DNA from: Bacteroidia bacterium | GTDB taxonomy: Bacteria > Bacteroidota > Bacteroidia > Cytophagales > Cyclobacteriaceae | Length of the DNA: 15,738 nt | Assembly: GCA_016650355.1 (NCBI GenBank) | Contig: JAENVX010000111.1 | Span: 1-15,738, forward strand | Direction of reading: 5' to 3' | Shown here: positions 6,785-13,574 of the stretch, one piece after another | How the letters are laid out: each line of letters opens with the position of its first letter | How positions within the stretch are numbered: position 1 is the stretch's first letter | Program-made: the position numbers and the translations under genes | Notes under the pieces: model-generated | The model's input: the letters and a program-made list of their open reading frames with translations, nothing else | Databases searched by the model: none | What the model was told of the DNA's origin: nothing

Positions 6785-7634
6785 TTTGCTTTTTTAGGTT
6801 CACCACAAAGTTTGCCCCCTTTCCTCCACTGCCCTCGTACCTGATTCTTCCTTCCATTTTGTCAATCAGTACTTTTACGATTGATAATCCCAGGCCCGTT
6901 GAACTTTCCCCGGCAGTTGGTCGTGCTGTAAGTCTTTCAAACTTATGAAATAGCTTTTGCTGATCTGCAGCATTGATACCTGGACCTTCATCTTGAATTG
7001 AAATTTCAATTTCATCCACAGTAGTTGTCACTACAACAAAAACACTTTTGTTTGGTGGCGAAAATTTAATGGCATTTGAAAGCAAGTTTTCAAATATCCT
7101 GGTGAGATAAAGTTTGTCAGCATAAATTGGAATTGCCGGTTGCGGCTTATATCGAATAACAATATTTTTTTTTACGGCTAAGGATTGATATTGCCGAATC
7201 AGCGAGCTTAAAACAGCGCTAAAATTCAGCTTCTCCGGGTGCATATCAATGCCTCTGTCTTCCAACTTTCGGTTGTCAAGTAAATTGCGAACCATGCTTA
7301 ACCCGTCTACAACAATTTGATGGATTTTACCTAAGTACTCCTTTTGATCTTCCCCAATATTTTCTGATGACATTGACATCAACTGGATCAAGGCAAAAAT
7401 CCTGTTGAAAGGACCTTTTAGGTCGTGAGAGACTATACCGATTATCTGTTGCTTCTCTATATTAAGTTCTTGCAGTAGTTTATTACGATGCTCCAGTTCC
7501 TCATTTTGTTTTTGAATTTCATTGCTTTGCTGTAAAATGAGTTTATTCTGACGCATTGACTTGCGGTAGGCGCTGATCATGTAAATGACCGATACCAGAA
7601 GAGAAGCAAAGACAAAAAGCCAAACACTCTGCAT
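6777..7634 (-). CDS. Membrane-anchored sensor histidine kinase
   Basis: This is a 285-residue HisKA-type kinase. A single N-terminal membrane span (about 3-22) leads into a charged, Gln/Glu-rich coiled coil (about 27-65). The H box is IVSHDLKGPF with His70. The ATPase domain has the N box LLSNAIKFS with Asn187, the G1 box QDEGPGI with Asp215, an F-box LFHKFERL at 228-235 and the G2 box STGLGLSIV at 245-253. All catalytic motifs are intact. There is no PAS, HAMP or large extracytoplasmic sensor domain, so the signal must come through the membrane span, the coiled coil or a partner protein. It lies 56 bases downstream of the LEA14-like lipoprotein gene on the same strand, which could supply the sensory input (inference). 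An in-frame stop just upstream of the ATG fixes the N-terminal limit. Confidence 0.92.
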   Translation of the reverse strand: MQSVWLFVFASLLVSVIYMISAYRKSMRQNKLILQQSNEIQKQNEELEHRNKLLQELNIEKQQIIGIVSHDLKGPFNRIFALIQLMSMSSENIGEDQKEYLGKIHQIVVDGLSMVRNLLDNRKLEDRGIDMHPEKLNFSAVLSSLIRQYQSLAVKKNIVIRYKPQPAIPIYADKLYLTRIFENLLSNAIKFSPPNKSVFVVVTTTVDEIEISIQDEGPGINAADQQKLFHKFERLTARPTAGESSTGLGLSIVKVLIDKMEGRIRYEGSGGKGANFVVNLKKQIS

Positions 7635-7690
7635 AATTATAAACCACCTAAATTACACGTTCCTGATACAACTTTTGGGACATGCTAAAT

Positions 7691-8137
7691 TTATCTCAAT
7701 CTAACTTCTTCTTTGTGGTCCACAGGAACTTTAAAAGTAAGTCCGTTAACCTTTATGCGAAGATGACCTTTGAACTGGATTTCATATTTCTTCCCCCCGA
7801 GAAATGCCAAAATAGTATCTAACAACCCTAACTCCTTTAGTGAGAGTTTTACCTCCAATGGTACTGTAAACTCAGATTTTGCTTTGATCACGGAATTGAA
7901 TTTTTGGTCTGAGTGCGCAGATTTCTTCCCGTTTACAAACACTTCAACGTTGATCGCTTTTAATTTCATCCTTACATTGTTAGGATTATAAAAAATTGCG
8001 TCAGCTTTCAGGATTTGATCACCGTCTTCGTTGGTTTCCAGCTTTTCGTTTTTAATCGATCGCAGTACTACTTCTTCTTTGGGAACGCAGGCTGACGCCA
8101 GAAAAAGAACAAGGAGATAAAAAAAATTAATTTTCAT
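7691..8137 (-). CDS. LEA14/WHy-like lipoprotein
   Basis: This is a 148-residue small lipoprotein. The hydrophobic signal ends LASAC, making Cys17 the lipidated residue. The mature part matches the LEA type 2 (WHy) pattern: a strand carrying DAIFYNPNNVRMKL with NPN at 51-53, then INVEVFVNGK, a strand FTVPLEVKLS at 90-99 and a closing VNGLTFKVPV. Such domains form a beta sandwich and are linked in other organisms to desiccation or envelope stress, but the bacterial role is unclear. ATG 8137 is preferred; an upstream GTG at 8143 would add two residues. A strong -7 element lies 15 bases upstream of the ATG. It is followed at 56 bases by the histidine kinase and is divergent from the dioxygenase. 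Confidence 0.75.
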   Translation of the reverse strand: MKINFFYLLVLFLASACVPKEEVVLRSIKNEKLETNEDGDQILKADAIFYNPNNVRMKLKAINVEVFVNGKKSAHSDQKFNSVIKAKSEFTVPLEVKLSLKELGLLDTILAFLGGKKYEIQFKGHLRIKVNGLTFKVPVDHKEEVRLR

Positions 8138-8151
8138 AGACACTAAAAATT

Positions 8152-8159
8152 CAAAGTTA
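8152..8159 (-). promoter_or_regulatory. Candidate promoter for the LEA14-like lipoprotein
   Basis: The minus strand reads TAACTTTG, an exact TAnnTTTG match, about 15 bases before the ATG at 8137. A TTG lies 23 bases upstream of it, slightly farther than the usual spacing. It could also drive the histidine kinase behind it. Confidence 0.4.
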
Positions 8160-8174
8160 GTATAAAAGGACTTC

Positions 8175-8182
8175 TATTTTTG
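8175..8182 (+). promoter_or_regulatory. Candidate promoter for the PHD-like dioxygenase
   Basis: TATTTTTG is an exact match to TAnnTTTG, back to back with the minus-strand element at 8152-8159. It would give a leader of roughly 47 bases. A tandem hexamer ACGTGA lies in that leader at 8185-8196. No good -33 TTTG is seen. Confidence 0.35.
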
Positions 8183-8235
8183 CAACGTGAACGTGAAGCG
8201 TAAAAATTCTGTCGCAGCAATAACTTTCAAACCCA

Positions 8236-8850
8236 ATGAGTACACATTTTGAAACGATTGTCGATGGCTTAGCCGATCAGGGTTATGCAGTAGTTGATAA
8301 TTTTCTGTCTACACAAGAGGTAGACTCCATTTTGGATTTGGAAGAATTCAAAAGCAGTCATCTTCATTTTAAAAAAGCGGGCATTGGCAAACAACACAAC
8401 AAGCAAATTAATGAGACTATTCGAGGAGATTATATTCAATGGATTGACAAGAAAAACTGTGCCAAACCTTTGCTGATATACCTAGACAGACTAGAGCGCT
8501 TAATTCAACATCTCAACCAAAATCTATTTCTAAGCCTAAAGGACTATGAAGTACACATGACCGCCTACCCAGCAGGAAGTTTTTACAAACGTCACATTGA
8601 CCAATTTAAATCAAATGATCACCGAAAGCTTTCTATCATATGTTACCTCAACTCAGAATGGAAAGATGCAGAAGGTGGTCAGCTAAGAATGCACACCGCT
8701 GGAGGGGTAAAAGACGTCTCTCCAACTGCTGGCAGAGTCGTTTGTTTTCGCAGTGATCTAATTGAGCATGAAGTATTGCCTGCTACACGCCAGCGATTGA
8801 GCTTGACGGGTTGGCTGCTGGATCAACTAACTGAATTGAAACATTTATAG
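8236..8850 (+). CDS. 2OG-Fe(II) dioxygenase, HIF prolyl-hydroxylase-like
   Basis: This is a 204-residue cytoplasmic 2-oxoglutarate/Fe(II) dioxygenase. The iron triad is His120, Asp122 (YKRHIDQF) and His178 (LIEHEVLPA), with the 2OG-binding Arg187 nine residues after the last His, the same spacing as H374-R383 in human PHD2. Further parallels with PHD2 are IRGDYIQWI at 62-70, the Tyr-Pro of TAYPAGSFY at 109-117, ICYLN at 135-139 before a tryptophan, and EGGQLRM at 146-152. This places it in the SM-20/EGLN prolyl-hydroxylase group rather than the lysyl or DNA-repair branches. A Pseudomonas relative modifies EF-Tu; whether this one does is unknown. No substrate gene is evident nearby. It is divergent from the LEA14-like lipoprotein and convergent with the amidohydrolase, so probably monocistronic. 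Confidence 0.88.
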   Translation: MSTHFETIVDGLADQGYAVVDNFLSTQEVDSILDLEEFKSSHLHFKKAGIGKQHNKQINETIRGDYIQWIDKKNCAKPLLIYLDRLERLIQHLNQNLFLSLKDYEVHMTAYPAGSFYKRHIDQFKSNDHRKLSIICYLNSEWKDAEGGQLRMHTAGGVKDVSPTAGRVVCFRSDLIEHEVLPATRQRLSLTGWLLDQLTELKHL

Positions 8851-8895
8851 ACGAATTTAACTTCGTGTACTTACTGTTGCCAGCAGCAGATATTT

Positions 8896-10002
8896 TTACT
8901 TCGGAAATAAGGTTTTATCGATACTGGGAATTAGGCTCATAGCATTTTTATAATAGATCTTTTTCAAGACCTCATCCGACAAGCCAAGGCCATACATTCT
9001 CCAGAACGCATGATACCGCTTATGATACAGAAAGTATTCATCTTCAGTTTCGAGTACCCGAAAATACGTTTCATACTCATCGGGCACCCAGCTATCTTTA
9101 CCAAATAAAACGCGATTCTGATATTTCGTTAAAAATGCTTTTGCAGCCCGTGGCTGCCTTCCTAGCTCCGCAATCACAGCTCCGATTTCTGTGTACATAT
9201 TTGGAAACTGGTCCATTAGTTCTCCAAGTTTTTTCAAATCGCTTCCATACCAACCCAGATGCGCATTGATAAATTTTGTCTTCGTGTGCTTTTTAAAAAC
9301 ATTATGCTGTTGTTCAATTATAGTCTCCCAACTAGAAAATGTACTGTCGTACCTGCGATTCGGGTGAAGCTTTAGTTCAAGCCAGCGTTCATTTTGATTG
9401 TCTATAGGATCCCAGAATTGCTTTGGGTCGGCCGAGTGGATTAATACTGGTATCCCTAACTCACCACACTTCGCCCACACCGGATCAATGCGAGGATCAT
9501 CAATCGCCAGCCAATTTCCATTCTTATCCTTGTTACGAATTCCAAGGCTTTTATAAATCTTTAATCCTTTGGCGCCACGCTTCACATCTTCTTCCAGTTG
9601 CTTTGTCATGCGGCCTGCCCACGCAGGGTTATCGATATCTTCAAAATCTATGTTCGTGAATAAAAGAAATCTGTTGGGGTACTGCTTCTTGATGTTCTCA
9701 AATGATTTTTCAAGATGATCACCACTGCTTCTAAATCCCCTTCCGCTCAGGTTCACCATCACACCCATGTTCAACTCATCCATAAACTTAACCCGCTCAC
9801 TTAAGTCGGCCGTATTCATGCTTCCATAATGGTTGTGAATATCAATAAAAGGAAACTTCGCCCGTTTAATTCTGTGCTCAGGCACCACCAGGGAAGATGG
9901 GGGATTGTAATCCTCAAAATCCATTTTCATATCCAAAGGTTTCTCCTGGGCATTGGCGAGGCCACAAATCAAAAGAGGTAGTGCTACTAATAATTTTTTC
10001 AT
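8896..10002 (-). CDS. Exported metal-dependent amidohydrolase (amidohydrolase-2 type)
   Basis: This is a 368-residue TIM-barrel hydrolase with a Sec signal peptide (MKKLLVALPLLICGLANAQ, cleavage near residue 19). Metal ligands of the family are visible: the HxH pair His56 and His58 (IDIHNHYG), His189 (VLIHSADP), His248 (INAHLGW) and Asp303 (FGKDSW). GLKIYKSLG at 146-154 is a typical beta-strand segment with a lysine. It should hydrolyse or decarboxylate a small cyclic or carboxylic substrate in the periplasm; the exact reaction cannot be assigned. The open frame extends 30 codons upstream to 10092, but starting at ATG 10002 leaves a clean signal peptide, and a promoter element lies inside the extension. 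It is convergent with the dioxygenase, 45 bases apart, and divergent from the TPR gene. Confidence 0.85.
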   Translation of the reverse strand: MKKLLVALPLLICGLANAQEKPLDMKMDFEDYNPPSSLVVPEHRIKRAKFPFIDIHNHYGSMNTADLSERVKFMDELNMGVMVNLSGRGFRSSGDHLEKSFENIKKQYPNRFLLFTNIDFEDIDNPAWAGRMTKQLEEDVKRGAKGLKIYKSLGIRNKDKNGNWLAIDDPRIDPVWAKCGELGIPVLIHSADPKQFWDPIDNQNERWLELKLHPNRRYDSTFSSWETIIEQQHNVFKKHTKTKFINAHLGWYGSDLKKLGELMDQFPNMYTEIGAVIAELGRQPRAAKAFLTKYQNRVLFGKDSWVPDEYETYFRVLETEDEYFLYHKRYHAFWRMYGLGLSDEVLKKIYYKNAMSLIPSIDKTLFPK

Positions 10003-10052
10003 TGAACAAATACGTTTGCGCCAATTTACGATTATCTGGTTAGTGAGGTTAC

Positions 10053-10060
10053 CAAAAATA
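10053..10060 (-). promoter_or_regulatory. Candidate amidohydrolase promoter
   Basis: The minus strand reads TATTTTTG, an exact TAnnTTTG match, 50 bases before the ATG at 10002. It gives a leader of about 44 bases. The -33 element is not clear. Confidence 0.3.
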
Positions 10061-10103
10061 AAATTCCGGTAGCTGAGTGATTTGAAGGGCAATAATACAG
10101 TAC

Positions 10104-10165
10104 AATCTATGACGGTTGAGTCATGCTGCTGGTTAATGGCCCTCGATCCGAACAGCTCATAGATT
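10104..10165. repeat. 9-bp perfect inverted repeat between divergent genes
   Basis: AATCTATGA at 10104-10112 is repeated inverted as TCATAGATT at 10157-10165, with 44 bases between. It lies in the 245-base region between the divergent amidohydrolase and TPR genes. It could be a pair of regulator half-sites, the closing stem of a structured RNA, or chance. Confidence 0.3.
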
Positions 10166-10247
10166 CAAAATTTGGATTGCTATGGTTATTGAGTAATTAA
10201 AAACCCGCCAATTCTTTTTAACTTGGCTCGTTCAGAAACCAAAACGA

Positions 10248-11363
10248 ATGAAGTCCTACAGTATATTCTTTGCGTCTCTTCTGTTTTCAATTGCAGTTGT
10301 GGCGCAGCCCGCTGACCTTGCATTAGAAAATGCCAGGAAAAAAATCGAAGCCAAAGACTATAGTGGAGCAAAAAAAGATCTTTCCAAAGTGCTGGATAGC
10401 AATCCAAAAAATAAGCAGGCTCTCAACCTGAGAGGCAAAGCACGACTTGGCTTACAAGACATTTATGGGGCCATCAGTGATTATACTTTTGCGCTGGACA
10501 TTGACTCGACTTATGCGGAAGCGCTCAACAACCGGGGAGAAGCTAAAATAAATTTAGGTGACGATGATGGTGCGATAGATGATCTAGACAAGGCAATAAA
10601 ATATAATCCTAAATACACAGATGCCTACACCAATCGCGGTTTTGCAAAGTATAATATTGAAGATCTGCAAGGCGCCTACTTTGACTTCTCAAAAGCGCTT
10701 GAACTTGGTCCGGTTGATGCTGACAAATATTTCAATCGGGGCGTAGCGAAGGCTGAACTTGGCGAATATGTCAGCGCCATCGATGACTACAACAAAGCAA
10801 TTGAATTGGACAAGGTCGATGCGAATCTTTACAACTACCGTGGTGTGGCGCATTATAATACCACAAACTTTGACGAAGCCGTTACGGACTACGATCAATC
10901 CATAAAATTGGATCCAAAAGATCCTACAAAATATGAGAACAGGGCGCTGGCTAAAGCAGCAAAGGAAGATTTAAAGGGAGCTCTTGAAGATTACAATAAA
11001 TCAATAGAACTAGGTGTTGATGATCCTGAAACCTATAACCTACGCGGTGTGCTTAAACATACCTTGCAAGATTATGAAGGAGCCATTGCAGATTATACAA
11101 AGGCAATTGAATTTGATGACTCGAATCCAACCTACTTTGATAACCGCGCCCTAAGCAAAGGGGAAAAGGATGATTATGGGGGTGCCGTAGAAGACTACAC
11201 TACCTCTATTGAACTCTATCCATCTGATTCTGAAACCTATTTTCAACGTGGGCTGATGAAACTATTGATGAATAATAATTATGATGGATGCCTGGACTTT
11301 AAGCGTGCTGAAGAATTAGGTTCATCGGAAGCAAAAGCTGCAATAAAGAAAAATTGTAAATAA
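10248..11363 (+). CDS. Exported TPR repeat protein (ten repeats)
   Basis: This is a 371-residue predicted periplasmic or exported protein. A Sec signal runs over residues 1-19 (cleavage VVA-Q). The rest is almost all tetratricopeptide repeats, the first at about 22-55 and the last ending near 360. Arginines at 62, 96, 130, 164, 198, 232, 266, 300 and 334 fall in an exact 34-residue register, usually in an N-R-G or N-R-A triplet, with a D-Y-x-K-A-I-E motif in the second helix. Only the last repeat carries an extra residue (NNN at 342-344). The protein is acidic. TPR solenoids serve as docking scaffolds; there is no enzymatic domain. ATG 10248 gives the clean signal peptide. A weak -7-like TAACTTGG lies at 10219-10226. 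It precedes the lipid-kinase gene by 64 bases. Confidence 0.9.
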   Translation: MKSYSIFFASLLFSIAVVAQPADLALENARKKIEAKDYSGAKKDLSKVLDSNPKNKQALNLRGKARLGLQDIYGAISDYTFALDIDSTYAEALNNRGEAKINLGDDDGAIDDLDKAIKYNPKYTDAYTNRGFAKYNIEDLQGAYFDFSKALELGPVDADKYFNRGVAKAELGEYVSAIDDYNKAIELDKVDANLYNYRGVAHYNTTNFDEAVTDYDQSIKLDPKDPTKYENRALAKAAKEDLKGALEDYNKSIELGVDDPETYNLRGVLKHTLQDYEGAIADYTKAIEFDDSNPTYFDNRALSKGEKDDYGGAVEDYTTSIELYPSDSETYFQRGLMKLLMNNNYDGCLDFKRAEELGSSEAKAAIKKNCK

Positions 11364-11427
11364 CAATTCGGGTGAGCTCTTTTCAAAGTGCCTATTTTGC
11401 ATCGTTGTCTAACTAATTTCTTGAACA

Positions 11428-12333
11428 TTGAAAATTGGAATAATTCTCAACGGCATTTCGAGAAAAAAGAAATTATTCTACTCGTCCATTTATCCGGCTC
11501 TGCATCAAAATTTTAATGCCAGCGTTTTTGAGACGACCCATCCCCAACATGCCATGGATATGGCGTCAAGATTAGTTGCAGAAAATTATGATTGCATCTT
11601 AGCCGCTGGGGGAGATGGCACGCTCAACCAAGTCTTAAATGGCGTACTAGGAAATCATCAGGAAGAGAAAGCTTTACCTACAATTGGAATTATCCCCTTG
11701 GGAACAGGAAATGATTTTGCCATGATGTGTGACATCAAGCCTGAAGCTAGCCAAATTTCAGACTTGCTCAAGTCAAACAATCCCAAAGAAACTGATATCG
11801 GAAAAATAAATTGCCAGGATGAAAACGGAAAGAAGGTAATCAAGTATTTTATCAATGTATGCAGTATGGGCATGGGGCCCGAAGTAGTAAAGCGATTGCT
11901 GAAAAGCGACCGCTCTCTTGGTCCGTCCATAACCTATCTGAAAGCTATCACGTCAACATTTTTTTCTCACCGTCCAAAGGAAATAATGGTAGATACCAAA
12001 AACTGGCAATGGCGAGGAAGGATGCGGGTTTTGGCGATTGCTAATGGAACCTCATTCGGCAACGCCATGTATATTGCTCCTGACGGAATACCTGATGATG
12101 GGGTGTTTTCAACTTTTCTGGCCGGTGATATTCCGTTGTTAAAGTTTCTATTGTACCTGCAAATGATTAAAGCCAAAAAGAAAATTAAAGGCGGTCAAAT
12201 AGTGTACAATAATTGTACATCAATTGAAATTACCGCTCCTGAAGCTTGTGCTATCGAAGCTGAGGGAGAATGGATGGGATGGTTACCCGCTAAAATTGAA
12301 GTCCAGCCGAGGCGAATTAATTTTTTGAGATAA
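11428..12333 (+). CDS. Diacylglycerol-kinase-family lipid kinase
   Basis: This is a 301-residue member of the DAGK/sphingosine-kinase family (YegS/DgkB type), which phosphorylates a lipid alcohol with ATP on the cytoplasmic side of the membrane. It has the nucleotide loop AAGGDGT with GGDGT at 61-65, PLGTGNDFA at 90-98, ANGTSFGNAMYIAP at 205-218, DDGVF at 223-227 and the EAEGE region at 277-281, all expected for the family. The start codon is TTG at 11428: a TGA stop lies in frame six bases upstream, and the first strand IGIILNG needs this N-terminus, so no ATG start is possible without losing it. It follows the TPR gene by 64 bases on the same strand and may be co-transcribed. Whether it acts on diacylglycerol or another lipid cannot be told. 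It shares the GGDGT fold with nadK at the left edge. Confidence 0.9.
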   Translation: MKIGIILNGISRKKKLFYSSIYPALHQNFNASVFETTHPQHAMDMASRLVAENYDCILAAGGDGTLNQVLNGVLGNHQEEKALPTIGIIPLGTGNDFAMMCDIKPEASQISDLLKSNNPKETDIGKINCQDENGKKVIKYFINVCSMGMGPEVVKRLLKSDRSLGPSITYLKAITSTFFSHRPKEIMVDTKNWQWRGRMRVLAIANGTSFGNAMYIAPDGIPDDGVFSTFLAGDIPLLKFLLYLQMIKAKKKIKGGQIVYNNCTSIEITAPEACAIEAEGEWMGWLPAKIEVQPRRINFLR

Positions 12334-12349
12334 TTCAAAACTGCAGCAA

Positions 12350-12367
12350 AATCTGGACGAACAGATT
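12350..12367. terminator. Possible terminator hairpin between convergent genes
   Basis: AATCTG at 12350-12355 pairs with CAGATT at 12362-12367 around a 6-base loop. On the minus strand the stem runs into TTTTG, which suits termination of the RDD/hypothetical unit; the plus side has no T-run. The stem is short and AT-rich, so the call is weak. Confidence 0.3.
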
Positions 12368-12387
12368 GATGGCATGATCAAATTAAA

Positions 12388-12954
12388 CTAAAGTTTCCCC
12401 AAGGTTTTTTTTAATACCGAATCATATAAGCCAAAGAAAGATTCTGAATCCATTTGTTCATTTGCTGGTATGTCTTCTTCACTGACTCCAAAATCGATGC
12501 AGCAGGAATCTTTCTTTTTGTGATACCAAACTCGCTCACCCGTATTAGTAAACAATGCTATCCTTAGGCGCATCACATGTCTTTTACTTTTTCTTATTAT
12601 TCCACCCAAAACATCATTGTACCGATGTTCGATTTCAATTTTTAACAATAGTTCCCCAGTATCGATTGATACTTGAGTCAATTCCTTTTTTGTAAGTTCT
12701 TTAAACTTATTGAGCGGGTTTTCATTTCTCCATTCAACATTCGCTCCTGGTGTCATCGCTACAGAAGTATAGCGAAAAACTCTTATCAGCGCAGCAGCTA
12801 ATGGTTCAATCAATACCCTGTCATCTATGCCGGGATTCTCAGCTTCAACTCTGAATGATAATATTCTGGCTGCTTTATTTTGTTGGATTGATTGAGCTGA
12901 GCCAACCTTCAGAAGCACACTTAAGGCTAAAATGATAACGAAGTATCTACCCAT
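12388..12954 (-). CDS. Exported protein of unknown function
   Basis: I do not recognise this 188-residue protein. It has a Sec signal peptide with cleavage likely after GSA at 18-20, and the mature part starts with Gln21. There is no lipobox and no second membrane span. The middle (about 95-145) alternates hydrophobic and polar residues in strand-like stretches (ELLLKIEIEHRY, MRLRIALFTN, RVWYHKKK), suggesting a beta-rich domain, and two adjacent cysteines (Cys151-Cys152) lie in DSCCIDF. The C-terminus is amphipathic. Start is ATG 12954, eight bases after the stop of the RDD protein gene, so the two are probably one transcript. A periplasmic partner of the RDD membrane protein is a reasonable guess, but nothing in the sequence proves it. 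Confidence 0.75.
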   Translation of the reverse strand: MGRYFVIILALSVLLKVGSAQSIQQNKAARILSFRVEAENPGIDDRVLIEPLAAALIRVFRYTSVAMTPGANVEWRNENPLNKFKELTKKELTQVSIDTGELLLKIEIEHRYNDVLGGIIRKSKRHVMRLRIALFTNTGERVWYHKKKDSCCIDFGVSEEDIPANEQMDSESFFGLYDSVLKKTLGKL

Positions 12955-12962
12955 TATTAATT

Positions 12963-13439
12963 TTACTTCTGTACCACCACCGTGCCTGCTATAATATCGT
13001 GAAGGCCTTGCTTTTTTTCTGTGAAGGCAGCCATAATGTAGCCGATCATTAAAATAAAATTAGAAAGTATCTTTCCCAGATTTCGAAGCAGCGCCTTTGA
13101 AAAATCCAATTTGGATCCATTTAAATCAGTGACAATTAATCCAAGCGCCAGCTTGCCCATGGTAGCCTGGTATTTTGATGATTCCATAAGTGTGCCATAG
13201 AGAACCCAAATAACAGTTGAGATTAGCATAAGCACACCAGCGGTAGCTACTATCGTGGCTATTAGAGGGATGAGTTCGTCCATATTGCTGGGATCGAAAT
13301 CTTCCAAGCCGGTTGCAAAACTTATTCCTACCATGGCCAAAATTGGTACTACCAAAAAAGCTCGAAGGATGCTAATAATAATTCCATCAATGACGATGGC
13401 CACAAAACGCATCCAAAATCCTGCATAGTTTGTATTCAT
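12963..13439 (-). CDS. RDD family membrane protein
   Basis: This is a 158-residue inner-membrane protein of the RDD family. Its signature is the pair Arg11 and Asp18 in the first span (WMRFVAIVIDG), then YGTLMESSKYQATMGKLALG at 81-100 leading into VTDLNG, and finally a KKQGLHDIIAGT segment (142-153) with His147-Asp148. Membrane spans lie at about 10-42, 58-82 and 122-140. Members are poorly characterised; some are proposed ion antiporters. ATG 13439 places the signature at its usual distance from the start; an in-frame TTG at 13460 would add seven polar residues and is less likely. It leads the two-gene unit with the exported protein behind it. Confidence 0.88.
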   Translation of the reverse strand: MNTNYAGFWMRFVAIVIDGIIISILRAFLVVPILAMVGISFATGLEDFDPSNMDELIPLIATIVATAGVLMLISTVIWVLYGTLMESSKYQATMGKLALGLIVTDLNGSKLDFSKALLRNLGKILSNFILMIGYIMAAFTEKKQGLHDIIAGTVVVQK

Positions 13440-13464
13440 TGCTTTAGGGGTTAGTGTCAAGGTA

Positions 13465-13472
13465 GAAAGTTA
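13465..13472 (-). promoter_or_regulatory. Weak candidate promoter for the RDD unit
   Basis: The minus strand reads TAACTTTC, one mismatch from TAnnTTTG, 25 bases before the RDD start. A TTG lies 24 bases farther upstream, longer than the usual spacer. Confidence 0.25.
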
Positions 13473-13574
13473 TGAATTTGAATTGGAATCATTATTCAAG
13501 CTAAGGTGTAATTCAAAAGAGACCTTGAAAAATACGATGACTATAATAAGTTAATTTTACAGAAAACAACCCCT

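Noticed and set aside
8185..8196. Tandem hexamer ACGTGA in the dioxygenase leader as a regulator site
   Set aside because: Two copies of a hexamer are too little to argue for an operator without comparative data.
8851..8866. ACGAA/TTCGT hairpin as a terminator between convergent genes
   Set aside because: Only five base pairs and no T-run on either side close enough to support termination.
10003..10092. 30-codon extension of the amidohydrolase
   Set aside because: It would bury the signal peptide inside the protein, and it contains a -7 promoter element.
13440..13460. TTG start for the RDD protein
   Set aside because: It adds seven polar residues ahead of an ATG that already places the RDD signature normally.
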